Below, in pieces: positions 1-12,300 of a DNA stretch of 64,000 nucleotides (positions are counted from its first letter, which is position 1; every line of letters begins with the position of its first letter). The stretch is from Paramecium tetraurelia (lineage: Eukaryota > Ciliophora > Oligohymenophorea > Peniculida > Parameciidae): positions 176,246 through 240,245 of the forward strand of contig NW_001799003.1 of NCBI RefSeq assembly GCF_000165425.1, in the 5' to 3' direction. The position numbers were made by a program, and so were the translations under genes. Under the pieces are notes generated by a model. The model did no database searches and was not told the DNA's origin. It was given only the letters and a program-made list of their open reading frames with translations.

Positions 1-165
1 AAAATAAAGGTTTCTATTTTCTTATTATTATTATCTAGAGAATCAACTGAAGAAACACTCCTAGCTTTATTAGAAGATACTTGCAATAAAGTTAATGCCG
101 CATAACTAGCATGAGTTTCATAATCATCATTATATTCAAAATATAATATCTATATTTATAATCTT
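1..165 (-). CDS. 3' or internal part of an unknown protein gene running off the left edge
   Basis: On the minus strand a frame with no TGA runs from about 165 to base 1. It reads as a mixed hydrophilic sequence with Ser, Asn and Asp clusters (for example YNDDYETHASYAALTLLQ). Amino-acid composition looks protein-like and TAA/TAG are not needed as stops. The upstream exon could be joined by a short intron between about 165 and 210, but I could not fix its borders. Another minus frame is also open here, so the reading is tentative. No family recognised. Confidence 0.35.
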
Positions 166-537
166 CATCATCCCCTTTGTATCAATACCTTATTGGTTGA
201 TACTTCAATACTGTTAGAAATATAAATAATTTAAGAGATATAAATTATGTATTCTTATTTATTTAAGTCGGCTTTTGTTGATTACTTTAACTTGGTATTA
301 ATTCATTTCCAAATGTAATCATATTATTATAGTGAAACAAATATCCATGCAAGTGTTTTAAATCCTGAGTTAATCCTCAACATTTAATATTTTTTTATTT
401 TCAAATAATTAAGATAACGATTATGTGTTCATTTCTTTATAATCTACTAATGGTTAAGAACAAAAATTTATTTTTAATTGATGAATTTTGGTTTTAATAA
501 ATGCAATTTATAAGTAAAATTAAATAAATAATACAAA

Positions 538-3158
538 ATGTAACAACCAATGTTCGAGAATCAATTAGATCCTGAAGAAATGGAAGCATGGCTTGCAGAA
601 GTAGAATTGGTACATGAGAAGATAAAAAAATTATCAAGCGACTAGGTATAGATTAATTGTAATTCAAAGGCAAATGTTAAAGATGACGATGAAGAAATAA
701 TGAAGATGAGACAAAAACGAATAGAATAAGAGAAAAAAAAAGAAGAAGCTCGTAGATAGTTATAATTGTAGAAAGAGGAGGAAGAATAAAAAGGCAGGAA
801 AGGAAAAGGATAAAATAAAGATTATGCTAATTTTTGCAAATATTGTTGTTTAGAGTATGTTAAATAGACAGATAAATGTTATTGGTGTAAAAGAGATACT
901 TTGACCTAGGAATGTAAAATTTATGAATAATCTAGAACGCTACAATTAATTATTAGAAAAGGTTGAAAAATATAAAGAAGACAAGAGTAGAAAGCAATAA
1001 AAAAAACAGAAATTTGAACTTATGGAGAAAACAGAGAAAATTTTATGGAAAAAGAGTACATTTACTCATAGAAAATGGGAGTATTATACTAGTTCAGAGG
1101 AAGAAATTGAGTCTGAGCCTATCGTACCTAAGGATGATCCTAATTTCAAGGCACTTTAATTAGATATGGAGCAAAGAAACAAAAGAAAGGAAGAGGACAT
1201 GAAGAAAGCAGAAGAATTGAAAAAAAAAGGAAACGATTATTATAGTAAAGGAGATTTTGATTAAGCAGCTTGGAACTATTCTTAAGCACTAGAACTAGTG
1301 AAAGATAATTAAACTTTATGGTTGAATAGAGCAATTACATATATAAAATCAAATAAAAATAAGAAGGCTATAAATGATTGTACAAAGGTCATATAGTATG
1401 CTGATTGCTTTGAGAACGGGTTCACTTAGAGCAGAGAGACTTGCTGCAAAGCATTTGCAAGGAGAGCTTTGGCATATTATAATAGAGATTGTTTATTTGA
1501 AGCACTCAGTGATATCAATCAGGCCTTAGAGCTTATACCAGATGATAAATGGGTTTAAAACCTTAAAAAGGAAATAGAAGCCAAAATTGATCATTATGAA
1601 AGGCTGAAACAGAATGAAAATAATGAGAAGGATTTAGAAGAGCCAAAATAAGATATTTAAGATTAGTAATAAAACAGTAATGATGTAAATAAATTTAAAG
1701 ATAAAAATACAGTTATTGAAGAAAACCTTACATACAAATAAATAATCGATAAGTTTGTTGGAGAATAAGATATAGAACTTTTATCATTATTTAAAGTGTT
1801 AAAAGTTGATTCAAATGAAGCCACGGCCTATTTTTATGAGAAAAATGGGTTGAAACAACTCTTAAAAATAATATCTAAAAATGATTAAAAATTACACGAT
1901 TTATAAAATGTATTTATCCTTATGATCATAGATTTTGGCAAGTTTACCTGCTTTGATATTATAGATATATCAAGAAAAAAGTCTGTTGTATTAAGAATAA
2001 TTTCTAATTTAATATAATGGAATTGAAGTTATTTATTAAAAAATAGGGTTTTTGTTGACTCAAGTAGGCACTAAAACCTAATCTGCAATATATGATACAA
2101 TAGGAGATTATCTCGATGTTTTAAATTTGATGAGCGAGGAAAAACCCAGATCTATTCTTCAATAGCATGAAATAATAAAAACAAAACTATACCCTGAATT
2201 ATTTCATAGAATTCTTTCTTTGTATAAGACTGAAAGGGATATGGTTGCTACATTTTTAAGTTTTTGCAGTAATTTGAGTTACGGGTAAAATACACCCTTT
2301 AAAAATGTACTTTTTGAAAATAGAAATGAAATCATTGTTATAGTTGTTGAGCTATTTGAAAAAGTAGAAATTAAATAAGCAAACATTAGGATGATGAATT
2401 AGCTATGTAATCTATTGTCGAATTTATTGACTGAAGATAAATTTAGGTTGTATTTCTTATCAAAAGATTTAAATTCAAATTTTTTTCAGTCTTATTTCAA
2501 ATTTATCAAAGCTGTTTAATTTAAGGATAATGATTACAATTCTTTAAAAGAAAATGGAATAGCTATTTTGGTTAATTTAACATTTCAGATTAATTAAATT
2601 CAAACTGATTTTGTAAGTAAAATCCCAAGTTTAATTCCTACTTTAATTGAATATTTAGAGTCATAACCTGATGGATTAATTATAGAAAGAGTCTTAACTG
2701 TGTTGACCAAAGTCAATTATGAAGACAACATTTTCATAATATCAAAATTTATAAAAAAATACAGCAACTAATCGATTCTATGTTTACTTCAATGGCTATC
2801 AGGCAAATCTCTTGTAGTTATTAATCAATTAAAATCAAAGTAAATAAAGCTATTTGAATTGCTGGAAGAATTAAAATTACAATTGCATTGCGATAATGAG
2901 ATTAATTATTGTAATTGTTGCAACGTAATTGGTAAGATAATTGATTTATTATCTCCGATTAATGGAGAGGTTAATGCTTGTTCCTTTTTCAATGAAACAA
3001 TTCCTAGATTGTTGAGTTTTGTAAAAGATAAAACTGGAAATTCCAGAAAAAATTCAGCTATTCTTTTAGCAAAACTAACGAAAGATTAAAGTAATTTGTA
3101 AAAATTAAGGGATTTGCATGGAATGGAGATTTTACAATCGGTGATGGGTAAATTGTGA
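538..3158 (+). CDS. TPR and armadillo-like repeat protein, TTC12-like
   Basis: Read with TAA/TAG as Gln and two introns (914-935 and 1910-1931, 22 bases each), this gives 859 codons ending in TGA. Residues about 99-118 hold a CxxC...CxxC pair that may bind zinc. A charged linker follows, then about 218-335 form tandem TPR helices (KGNDYYSKGDFDQAAWNYSQ and the next repeats). The C-terminal half is leucine-rich and helical, like armadillo repeats. TPR followed by armadillo repeats is the layout of TTC12, a cytoplasmic factor for axonemal dynein assembly, a sensible role in a ciliated cell, but UNC45-type proteins share it. A 24-base GT...AG stretch at 641-664 lies in frame without a stop, so it could be an extra intron or coding. 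TPR call strong, TTC12 identity inferred. Confidence 0.82.
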
Positions 3159-3207
3159 ATAGTATTAGATATGTATATTATTATATATATTTTTAAATTT
3201 TTTGATT

Positions 3208-5420
3208 ATGCTCTCAAAATAGAAGAAATTACATGAGATAGTATCATAGAGCATCTTGAAAACGTAAGTCCTTAATAATAATTAGATCTACTACAAAATC
3301 CACCAAATAGCTAAGCTAATCATTTAACCCTAATGGATTAATTGGACAATCTTTAAGCCCAAATTAAAAAACAAATTAGAGCATGGGATAAAAAAAAGGA
3401 AGTCACATAAAATAGTATTAGCAGGAGCTACTGAAATTGATGACAAGTCATAAATAGTCATCCGGGAATAAAAAAGCAAATATGTCAGACATGATGAGTT
3501 AATAAAAGGAAAGTAAACGAATTAATTCTGGTACAAGTCAACCATAAAAATCATAAACATCTAGCAAATTAAGTTTTGTTAATACAGGTCTTACGATAAT
3601 AATAAATCATGAGAATCAATAAATTAAATTTAACATTGAATCATCAAAAACTACAGGATATTTAGAAGAATTTTTGAAACAGGAAGTAAAAAAGCATTCA
3701 ATACATTAATATTCCTCTACAGGCTCATAACCAGATGAGAGAAAAGTAACATGTGGTACTGGAAATGAATTTTCAGATCTGGAGATAGTTTCATTTCAAA
3801 CTGTCGATAAGAACCTTCCAGTTGATTATTATTTACAATAACCTAATAAAAGTTTAGAGGTCTTTAGTGGATAAACATTGAATTTACAACCATTTTATGG
3901 GACTCCATAATAGAGCAAAATAACACTAAAAGATTTCATTTTTGTGAAATGTATTGGAGTGGGTGGATTTTCAAGAGTCTATATGGTGAAGAAGAAATCT
4001 AATGGAAGATTCTATGCGATGAAACTAATAGATAAGGAGTTCATTTTGCAACATAAGAAATAAGGTATGATTAGAATTAATTGTATAGGGATTGTTTAAA
4101 ATGAAAGAGATATTATGACAGTACTTGATCATCCTTTTATTATTAAATTAGAATATGCATTTGAATCTAAGAATTTCATAGTATTTGTACTAGAATTTTG
4201 TAGTGGAGGAGAGTTGTTTTGGTAATTAAGACAAGTAAAAAGAATGACAGAAGAATAAGCAAGATTCTACTTTACTGAGATTTGTTTAGCTATGTTCTAT
4301 CTGCATTCATTATCTGTAGTGTATAGAGATATCAAACCTGAGAACATTTTGATAGATTTAGATGGTCATATTAGAATAGCTGATTTTGGATTGTCCAAAC
4401 CTAATATGACTGAAGATGATTATGCATACAGTTTTTGTGGTTCGCCTGAATATATGGCTCCTGAGATGTTGTTGAAAGTGGGACATAATGTTTAAGTGGA
4501 TCATTATTGTCTAGGAGCATTGTTATATGAATTAGTCACTGGATTGCCTCCATATTATTCTAGAGATACTGATGAGATCTATGAATCAATACTTAATGAA
4601 GAGTTAACTTTCCCTGAGAAATTAAATTTATCATCTGACATTAAGGTAAATTCAATTTTTAAATAGAATCTATTACAAGGTTTATTATGCAAACAACCCT
4701 CAGAAAGATTGGGAGCGAATAAGGGATTAACAGAATTACTTACTCACTCTTGGTTTAAGGATGTGGATCTTGTTGCAATATTATAAAAACAAGTACCTCC
4801 ACCATTTAGGCCAAATCAATTCAAATTTAATTATGATTCAAATGATTTGATGAAAGGAGAGTTAGAAACTAGAGAAAAGTTACTGGGCAAGACTGGCTTA
4901 CAATAAGAAATTAGAATCTTTAAGGCTTTTTACTTTGACTCTTCGGAACAGAAATAAATGAAATAGGAACAAGCAAAAATATTCAAATAACATTTCATGA
5001 TGATCACTTAATAATAATTGGCACTCAATACTAAATTTAAAGCACAAAGAAAAAGTACAGAACCAAAAGAACATCCATCAAAACCGGCATCTCCTTAAAC
5101 TCACAATAGCAAATAATAGAAACTCACTCCAGAATAATTCTAATCTCTTCAAAAACGAATAAAATCTTAGTAAAATTCTATTTCATTCTAGGTAATCGTC
5201 CATAACCAATGTTTAATAAGTCAGTACTATTTAGAGTCCAGCTCAATCCAAAGTGTAAGGATTAAAGAGAATTATTTCTCAAAATAATTTCTTCGGTGAT
5301 AGACAAAATACTTTGCCTAATGGATAAAAAGATATAGATTACCATCAGTTATTATCTAATGTCTCTACAGATTAAATGCTTCATAAAAGAGTGTCCTCCT
5401 TAAAATAAAGAAGAAAATGA
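3208..5420 (+). CDS. AGC-type serine/threonine protein kinase
   Basis: Four introns (3264-3285, 4065-4088, 4646-4666, 5170-5191) give 708 codons. The first about 240 residues are Ser/Gln/Lys-rich and probably disordered. The kinase domain then follows in order: glycine loop GVGGFSRV (about 242-249), AMK lysine (about 264), catalytic loop YRDIKPEN (about 357; Tyr-Arg-Asp is usual in AGC kinases), ADFGLSK (about 376) and APE (about 402). After the lobe comes an AGC-like tail with FKAFYFD resembling the hydrophobic motif, then a low-complexity Gln/Ser tail. All catalytic residues are present, so it should be active. It lies 49 bases after the TPR gene and 56 before the coiled-coil gene, all on the plus strand. 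Substrate unknown. Confidence 0.9.
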
Positions 5421-5476
5421 ATTACTCAAATAAACATTAATTATAATTTTGAATTTTCCCTCTCTCAACATTCAAT

Positions 5477-7842
5477 ATGAATACCAATACAGACTTGGAT
5501 AAATTGTTATTCCTAAAATCCAATTAACCTCATTAATCCTAGAACCCAGATATTACAATCACTTCTTATAGCGATATATCAGATGGAACGCCCAATAAAT
5601 AATCATTCAAATTTTCAACAAAAGCAAAACAAGAAGATGTTCAACCTTAAATGCAAGCTTCAAATTCAATTATGGAATCAATGACTCCCAAGAAAATCAA
5701 TAAATTAATTGATTGGTCCAAATATAATGTTGCTCCAGGAAATGGCAAAAATATTTTCCCTTAAGTAGCTGGTATTAGTATTGAATTTTCTAATGAAAAC
5801 TCATTGAATTTTAAGCAATAAGTCAAAGTAAATGATGATCATTTTTCACATAAATTCATTGAGATTGAATAGAAGTCAAAAGATTTCTCAAACATAGATG
5901 TATTGACTACAAAAAATGAATCATCAGAATCCAAAAAAATTGAATCTTTATAGAATGCTATCTCATAAAAAGATTAAATGATAAGTGAATTAAAAAACGA
6001 AATAGCATAACTATAATCATAGGATCATACTTTATAGCAAGAAATCGAAAAAATGTATAAAATTCTTCATAGCAAAGAAAAAACTATAGAAAATCAAGAA
6101 TTGTAAATATCTAACCTAACAACTCTAATAAAAAATGAATAACAAGATTAAAATATGCTATCTGAAATCAAAATAAAAGAAATTAAAAGATCCAGTGTTT
6201 TCGAAGTCAATACAAAATGTTAAATTTGCTTAGCTGGGAAACAAGAACTAAAAAACATTCTTAAAGAATGTTCATTAGAAAGTGAGTCAAGTATTCTGGA
6301 TATGGAAAATGATTTGGCAACTTAAATTCGCGAGGTTGTCACTTTATTATTATCAAGATAAAGAGAATAAATTGACATAGCATTAGAATAGTAAGAGGAT
6401 ATGATTAAAGAATTAACAGATCAAATTGAATAATATAAAGAATAAAAAACATAAGCCTCAGAAGAAAATAAATCATTATAAAGAAAGATATCGTTAATAT
6501 TTAATTAATCGTAGGAATAGGAGAAAAATTTAATCGAAGAATTTGAGAAAATCAAAAAAATTAATTACAATCTAATCTAGGAAAATTAGCACTTTAAATT
6601 GTAAATATCATCATCTAAAAGCAGAGACTTATCTAAATAGTCTATGGATTTTGAAAAGCTAAAAAGTTGTTGTAATTCTACTTAATCTGATAAAAATGAA
6701 TTATATGGTGATATCCATTTAATGAGACAACAATTTTAAAGTCAAATTACAGAATTGCTTGAAAAAAAATAAGAATATGAGAAGTAAATACAATAGTTGA
6801 AAGAAGACTCCTTTTCAAAAGTATATTATTTAATTTATTTAATAGAGTAACTACAAATTTTAGCTCTAAAGTATTAAAGAAAAAGATAAAAAAAATATTG
6901 AATTATTTTCTTAAATCAAAATGCTATAATAAACTTAAAAGGAAAGCGAAAGGTCAATATTAGAATTAAAAGATGAATAAGAAAAATTAAAAAAAAAAGT
7001 GCAGTTCAAAAATGTTGAAATCAAGCAATATATTGAATAAAATAAAACTATTTAAGACAAGAATAATGAGTTGAGCACTAGAATTATTTAATTGCAATAA
7101 AAATTAATTTCATAAGGATCAAATCAAAAGGATTTAAGGTAATCACCAAAAAGCAGAAGTTTAGAATAAAGTCGAGTTATCAGTTAATATTTACAACCAA
7201 ATATGAATCATCAACAATTAAATTAATTAATTAATGAATACAAAAGTTATCAATAAGAGTTCGTAGATTTAAAAGTGGTCTTTGCTGAAAAAATAAAATA
7301 ATATGAAATCTTATAAAATGTATTTAATTATTTATTATCATTAGAAAATTCAAAAATTATAAAATGATAATTTCTCGTTAAACCATTTAAACTAAAAACT
7401 GATTAATGAAAATAATAAATTGAAAGAGGATAGAATTATTACAAAAAGAACTAGTGAGGAATTTGCTCCTGGTGTAAGATGGTCAGCCGCTACTGGTGAA
7501 TCAATTAACATGAAAACTATTATTTAATAATCTGATGATGACTTTGAAAAGAAAAAATGCTTTAATGTTTTAGAACTCATGTAACCGGAATTATTATCTA
7601 CAGAAGAGACCCTTCATATTCTTAAAGAGATTTTATTAAGATCTGTAAAGTCCCTTGAATTAATTAAGAAGATTTATTAAATATCAGAGATTAAAGAACT
7701 TTTATTAATATTTTCAAAAATAGATGAGAAATGTTTAATATCCAATTCAAAATTGAATAAGATCATCACTTGTGTTTTAGAAGAAAAAAGAAAGTTATAA
7801 TCGACAAATAGAAATGAGAAACCGGATTTCTTTAATTCTTGA
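5477..7842 (+). CDS. Long coiled-coil protein of unknown function
   Basis: With two 25-base introns (6821-6845 and 7320-7344) the frame is 772 codons. The first about 190 residues are polar and Ser/Asn-rich. From about residue 200 to 640 the sequence is dominated by Glu, Lys, Gln and Leu with heptad-like spacing, that is long coiled coils. A CxxC pair (CQICLAGK) interrupts the coil near the middle. The C-terminal about 130 residues are again helical, with a short motif APGVRWSAATGES before them. No enzyme motif is visible. Length and pattern suggest a structural or scaffold protein, perhaps of cortex or basal body, but that is inference. The stop lies 15 bases from the convergent gene at 7858. 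Confidence 0.82.
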
Positions 7843-7857
7843 TTGTATTTATAAGTA

Positions 7858-8786
7858 TCAATATTTTGATTGCATCTTTTTTCCATTTTATAATTACTTA
7901 TCATTTGTTTATTTCCTTTATATTTGCATTTTACTTTCTCTAACCACAGATTCTATGTACTTCTTATCTAAATATTTGATCACAAAGTCCTTTTGATCAT
8001 TGGAATTACCATTTGAAGTTTAATCAATGTATTATTAATATTAGTTTTTTATATTTTTAATTATGATAGTGGTTTCCTAAAATATTTCTTGATTTATTTG
8101 ATTTAGACTTGATTGTTCTTTCAATTGTTTTTAAGGTGAATAAAATTGAGTTGCTTTTGATGTTAATTCTTAAACATTCTCTAAGCTTTGATCTTGACAA
8201 TTTGCTAAATAAATGTACACGTGATGTTTTTCCTATTTTAGATTGTTAAGAATACCTTTATTTTCAATTTAGGGTTCAATCTCATCTTTAATTATTGAGT
8301 TTAGATTTCAGATTATTATTCTGTTTGTAATACCTATGGATTTAATTAAATTGCAGGAGGGTTCAATAAACTAATTAAAAAAAGGATATATTTTACATTC
8401 CTTCATCCTCTACGTTTTCACCATTTTCTGCACTTACTGGCAATTCTAAATTATCCTGTTATTTTTATGGCGGGTTTGGCTAAAATATAATATATATAAG
8501 ATATATTACTTTTGTGCGCTTCTTTTTTAAAGTGGCAGCCTTTGTAAATCTAAATTTAAAAGAAACATACGTCCTCTAAACGCTCTTATTCTTATATGCG
8601 TTGTAAATATTATTTCATTTTCCTTTCTTCTCTTGTTGATGGTTATTCATTATTGAGGGATTGTGCATAAACCTTTGGAAGAGCTACTAATTCAGCTGGC
8701 TTTATGGTTTTCTACTGTTATTCATCCTAAGAAGATAACTAACTAGAATTTTCCTGACTTTCTGCCTTCTAATATTAATCACTCAT
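7858..8786 (-). CDS. Unknown charged protein, four introns
   Basis: The minus strand reads ATG at 8786 to TGA at 7858-7860 with introns at 8540-8570 (31), 8480-8509 (30), 8371-8396 (26) and 8233-8255 (23), leaving 273 codons. The N-terminal third is Gln/Ser/Glu-rich. A basic helix (REERKMKQYLQRIQEQERLE) and a KKKRTK patch that could be a nuclear localisation signal follow. An acidic stretch (VSAENGENVEDEG) comes next, then a helical C-terminal half. I do not recognise the family. Intron 8540-8570 uses an AAAG acceptor rather than the nearer TTTAG; only the farther one keeps the frame. Converges with the coiled-coil gene. Confidence 0.7.
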
Positions 8787-9362
8787 ATTTGTATAATTTA
8801 TAAAATAATTATGTTGTTAAATTTGGTTTTCTAATAATCATATTTTTAAAAGGAAAAATAAATTTTAATATTCTTATGATTTTAAGCAAAACAAGTGAAT
8901 ATTTATGATAATAATCAACTATTGTTAATCAATCTACATAATCTCTAACCTATATATTCATAATGAATAAATGACAATATATTCTTAATTAACATCACTG
9001 CCAATATAAAAATTAATCTTTATTCCAATTATTTGTGAAGAAAAAAGTGCAATATTGTATTTAATAGTGAATTTGATTTATTAATCACTTTTGATGATAA
9101 TTTCAAATTCTTAATCATAAATACTTATTGTAGTGTATTTAATAATTTTATAAATAAGGCTTTTTAACTAAAATCGTTCTATTAAAGTCTATGAAATATA
9201 TCTATCTGCTTAATTAAGATTATTTTTGATCAATAAAAACAAAAAATTACATTTTGTATACTTTTAAAATGAACATTACTTCAGATTCAGAACCGTAAAC
9301 AATTTAAGAATATTAGAGAAGTTTGAATCTAATTATAAAAAATAGGCAACTACAATTTGCAA
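8787..9362. other. Intergenic, no gene seen
   Basis: Very AT-rich sequence between two divergently transcribed genes, so it should hold both promoters. I see no coding frame, RNA gene or repeat that I could support. Confidence 0.5.
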
Positions 9363-12300
9363 ATGTTTTCAAATTAATATTTTTATTTCTTTATGTTTAT
9401 GATTATAATTTTAATCATCTCCTTTGCAAAGTCTTAATGGTCCATAGTGAATAATTTTCTCACCTCTCAACGAACATACCAAAAAACATCCTATTGCTAT
9501 AATGTTTATGATTAGATAGAATACTTTTGCGAAGCATCCTCATACACTAGTGCTAATTTTATTACTTGTCAATAACCTTCTCGTAGTTATATCACTCTGG
9601 ATCAAACTTTCAAAGGCATCAGATATTACTATCAATAAGGATTCGTTGGTGGAGATTTCATATCTTTTGATTTATACTTTCAAGGTAAGTGGGTTAATGA
9701 TGAAGTAGTTTTTCAATTAGGATCCTTTTAACACAAATTTTCATACACTTCGCCTGATATATACCCAATCACATAAGGGTTTTGTGACTCCCTTTAAACT
9801 GATGTAAAGACAGTTAATTTCACTCTAACAAACTCATACTCAGGGAGCATGGTATTTAGTTTGTCTACCAAAAATGTGGGATCTGTTTCAATCAATATGA
9901 TTACCCTCTCAAGAAGATCAAATTCAATAACATGCTACCCCTCATGTTAATCATGTAGAGGGCCAGAGCAAAACTAGTGTTTATCTTGTTATTATGGTGT
10001 ACCAACAAATAATATATGCCCCCCATGTCCAAATAATCTATATTATGAAAAATAATCAGGGTGCAAAATTAATTGTAAATTTTAGAATTCCAAATTTTCA
10101 AATGGATTTTGTTAGGCATTTGATTGTAATTTCAGTCTTATATTTTAGATAACTCCATACTCTTATATGATTCTTATATATCACAAACTAGTTTCGTAAA
10201 ATGGCAATAACTCTACGACCCCCTTCATATAGACACATCTCCAAGCTTACTTTATTCAAGTTCACAATAGTAAGTCTATGGCATCTTTCGATATAAATCT
10301 GGAATAGGAAGATATATTAATGAAATAACTACATCGACATCCACCTATGCTTATGGACTTAGAATATAATTGGAGTTATACAATAATATAGAACTTGGAA
10401 CAGGAATAAGATTTATGATTAATAACACTTACTATGGTTCTATTTACAAAGATTCTTAAGGGATCTAAACACACAGAATTATGATTGGAAATTCTAACAG
10501 CCAATACTCTTCCATTTAAATTCTTGATCTCTATATGTTTGTTGATATGCTCTAATATCCATTCTACTTTTCAGCTATTGGAAATTTCACGTAATATTAT
10601 AATTTATCTAAGTATTTCATCCTCAGGATGGAGTTTAATATCTCTCTAAATTACAAAGGGACTTTGCCCAAGGAATTGCCAGGTGTGTGATGTACCCTAT
10701 TAATGTAAAAAATGCTATTCTGGCTATTATGTGAATAAAGACGGTAATTGTATTTATTCTTGTTCTACTGTCACCTAACAAATCGTAGGAGACTATTGTT
10801 TGGATTATGATTACGAAATTCCTTGTAATTAATATTGCTTAATTTGTAGATTCAAAATATTTGATTAAAGACTTTTATAATATGGCTAGTGATCAAGATT
10901 AATACCCTGAATATAAATTAGTCTCCTAAAAGGGAGTTAATTTTTTAAAAGGTGAATATATCTTTTAGTCTATTAAGAATGACATTACGATGTTAGGTGG
11001 GTAATATATCTGGAGTTAGGCTGTATTTTAGAGAATTCATTAAATTAGCAATCCACACCATAGAATTACTATTTCATTTAGAATTGTCTTTGGTCCTAGT
11101 TTTCCTTCAGATGGCAGATTTATTTATACTGTTGATGATAATGCACCTATTTCAAATTCTGGGTCAGGAGGTGGTACATATTTCATAAAAAATAAAATTG
11201 TCCATTCATAAAACTAATTAACCGTACAGTGGGAATGTTATGGAGAAAACAATGAACCAATAAAAGCATATTGTGGATTCTATAATTATTTCATTATAGT
11301 ACATTATTGTTAACCCTATTGTTTAAAATGTACTGATTAAGATACATGTCTAGAATGGGAACAATATGATTAAGTTTAAATTCAGGTATCTCAGGCTGAA
11401 TGTTAAAGTGAATAATACTATGATAAATTTGAATTAAAATGTAAAAGTTGTCCTTCTTCTTGCTTAACTTGTTAATCATCAATCTATTGTCTATCATGTA
11501 AACCTACTTACATTATGACTAAATTAGGATGCGTGTGTTAAACAAATCAATATGATGACGCCAATTAGTGTGTGAATTGTCCGTAACAATGTGAATAATG
11601 TTTAAATTCATCATTCTGTGTTAATTGTTCAATCTTAAAATATAGAACTCTATTGAATGGGTAATGTGTATGTCTAGATGGATATTACTCAATACCCACA
11701 AATCCTTAATGTTAGAGATGCCATTACTTATGTAAAACTTGTTCAGGATATTCACAATGTATATAGTGTTAGAGTATCAACAATATTGAGAAAGTTGATT
11801 CTACATGCAAATGCAAAGCGGGTACAGCATATCAAGATTCACTTAAGACATGTGCAGCCTGTCATGTAACCTGTTTGACTTGTTTTAAAATTTCAATAAA
11901 TGGATGTTTGACCTGTGATTCTGTTTAAAAAAGAGTGTTGAGAGGATTGAAATGTGAATGTCAACCAGGATATTATGAATTGAATAATATTTGCATAGGT
12001 AATTTTTAATCTAATTTTAGATTGCCCTGCGTTAGAGGATAATTTATTAAGTCAATGTTATAATCAATGCAATAGCAATCAAAAATTATGGCATACAACT
12101 ATTTGTAGTGCTTGTGATAGTCCCTAAGAATTAGTCCAAAATAATTGCGAACCCAAATGTGGAGACACTTAATTAACTCTTTATGAAGAATGTGAAGATG
12201 GTAATAATATATTAGATGATTTGTGTTATAATTGTTAATTTTAATGTCCAAAACATTGCTTGACTTGTAATTCAGCAACTACATTACCTTGTCCAGATAT

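Noticed and set aside
1900-2040. Apparent frameshift in the TTC12-like gene
   Set aside because: A 22-base GT...AG intron at 1910-1931 restores the frame and gives a whole number of codons.
5160-5200. Apparent frameshift in the C-terminal tail of the AGC kinase
   Set aside because: Removal of a 22-base intron at 5170-5191 joins the frames exactly.
8230-8300. Apparent one-base deletion in the minus-strand unknown gene
   Set aside because: A 23-base intron at 8233-8255 explains the frame change.
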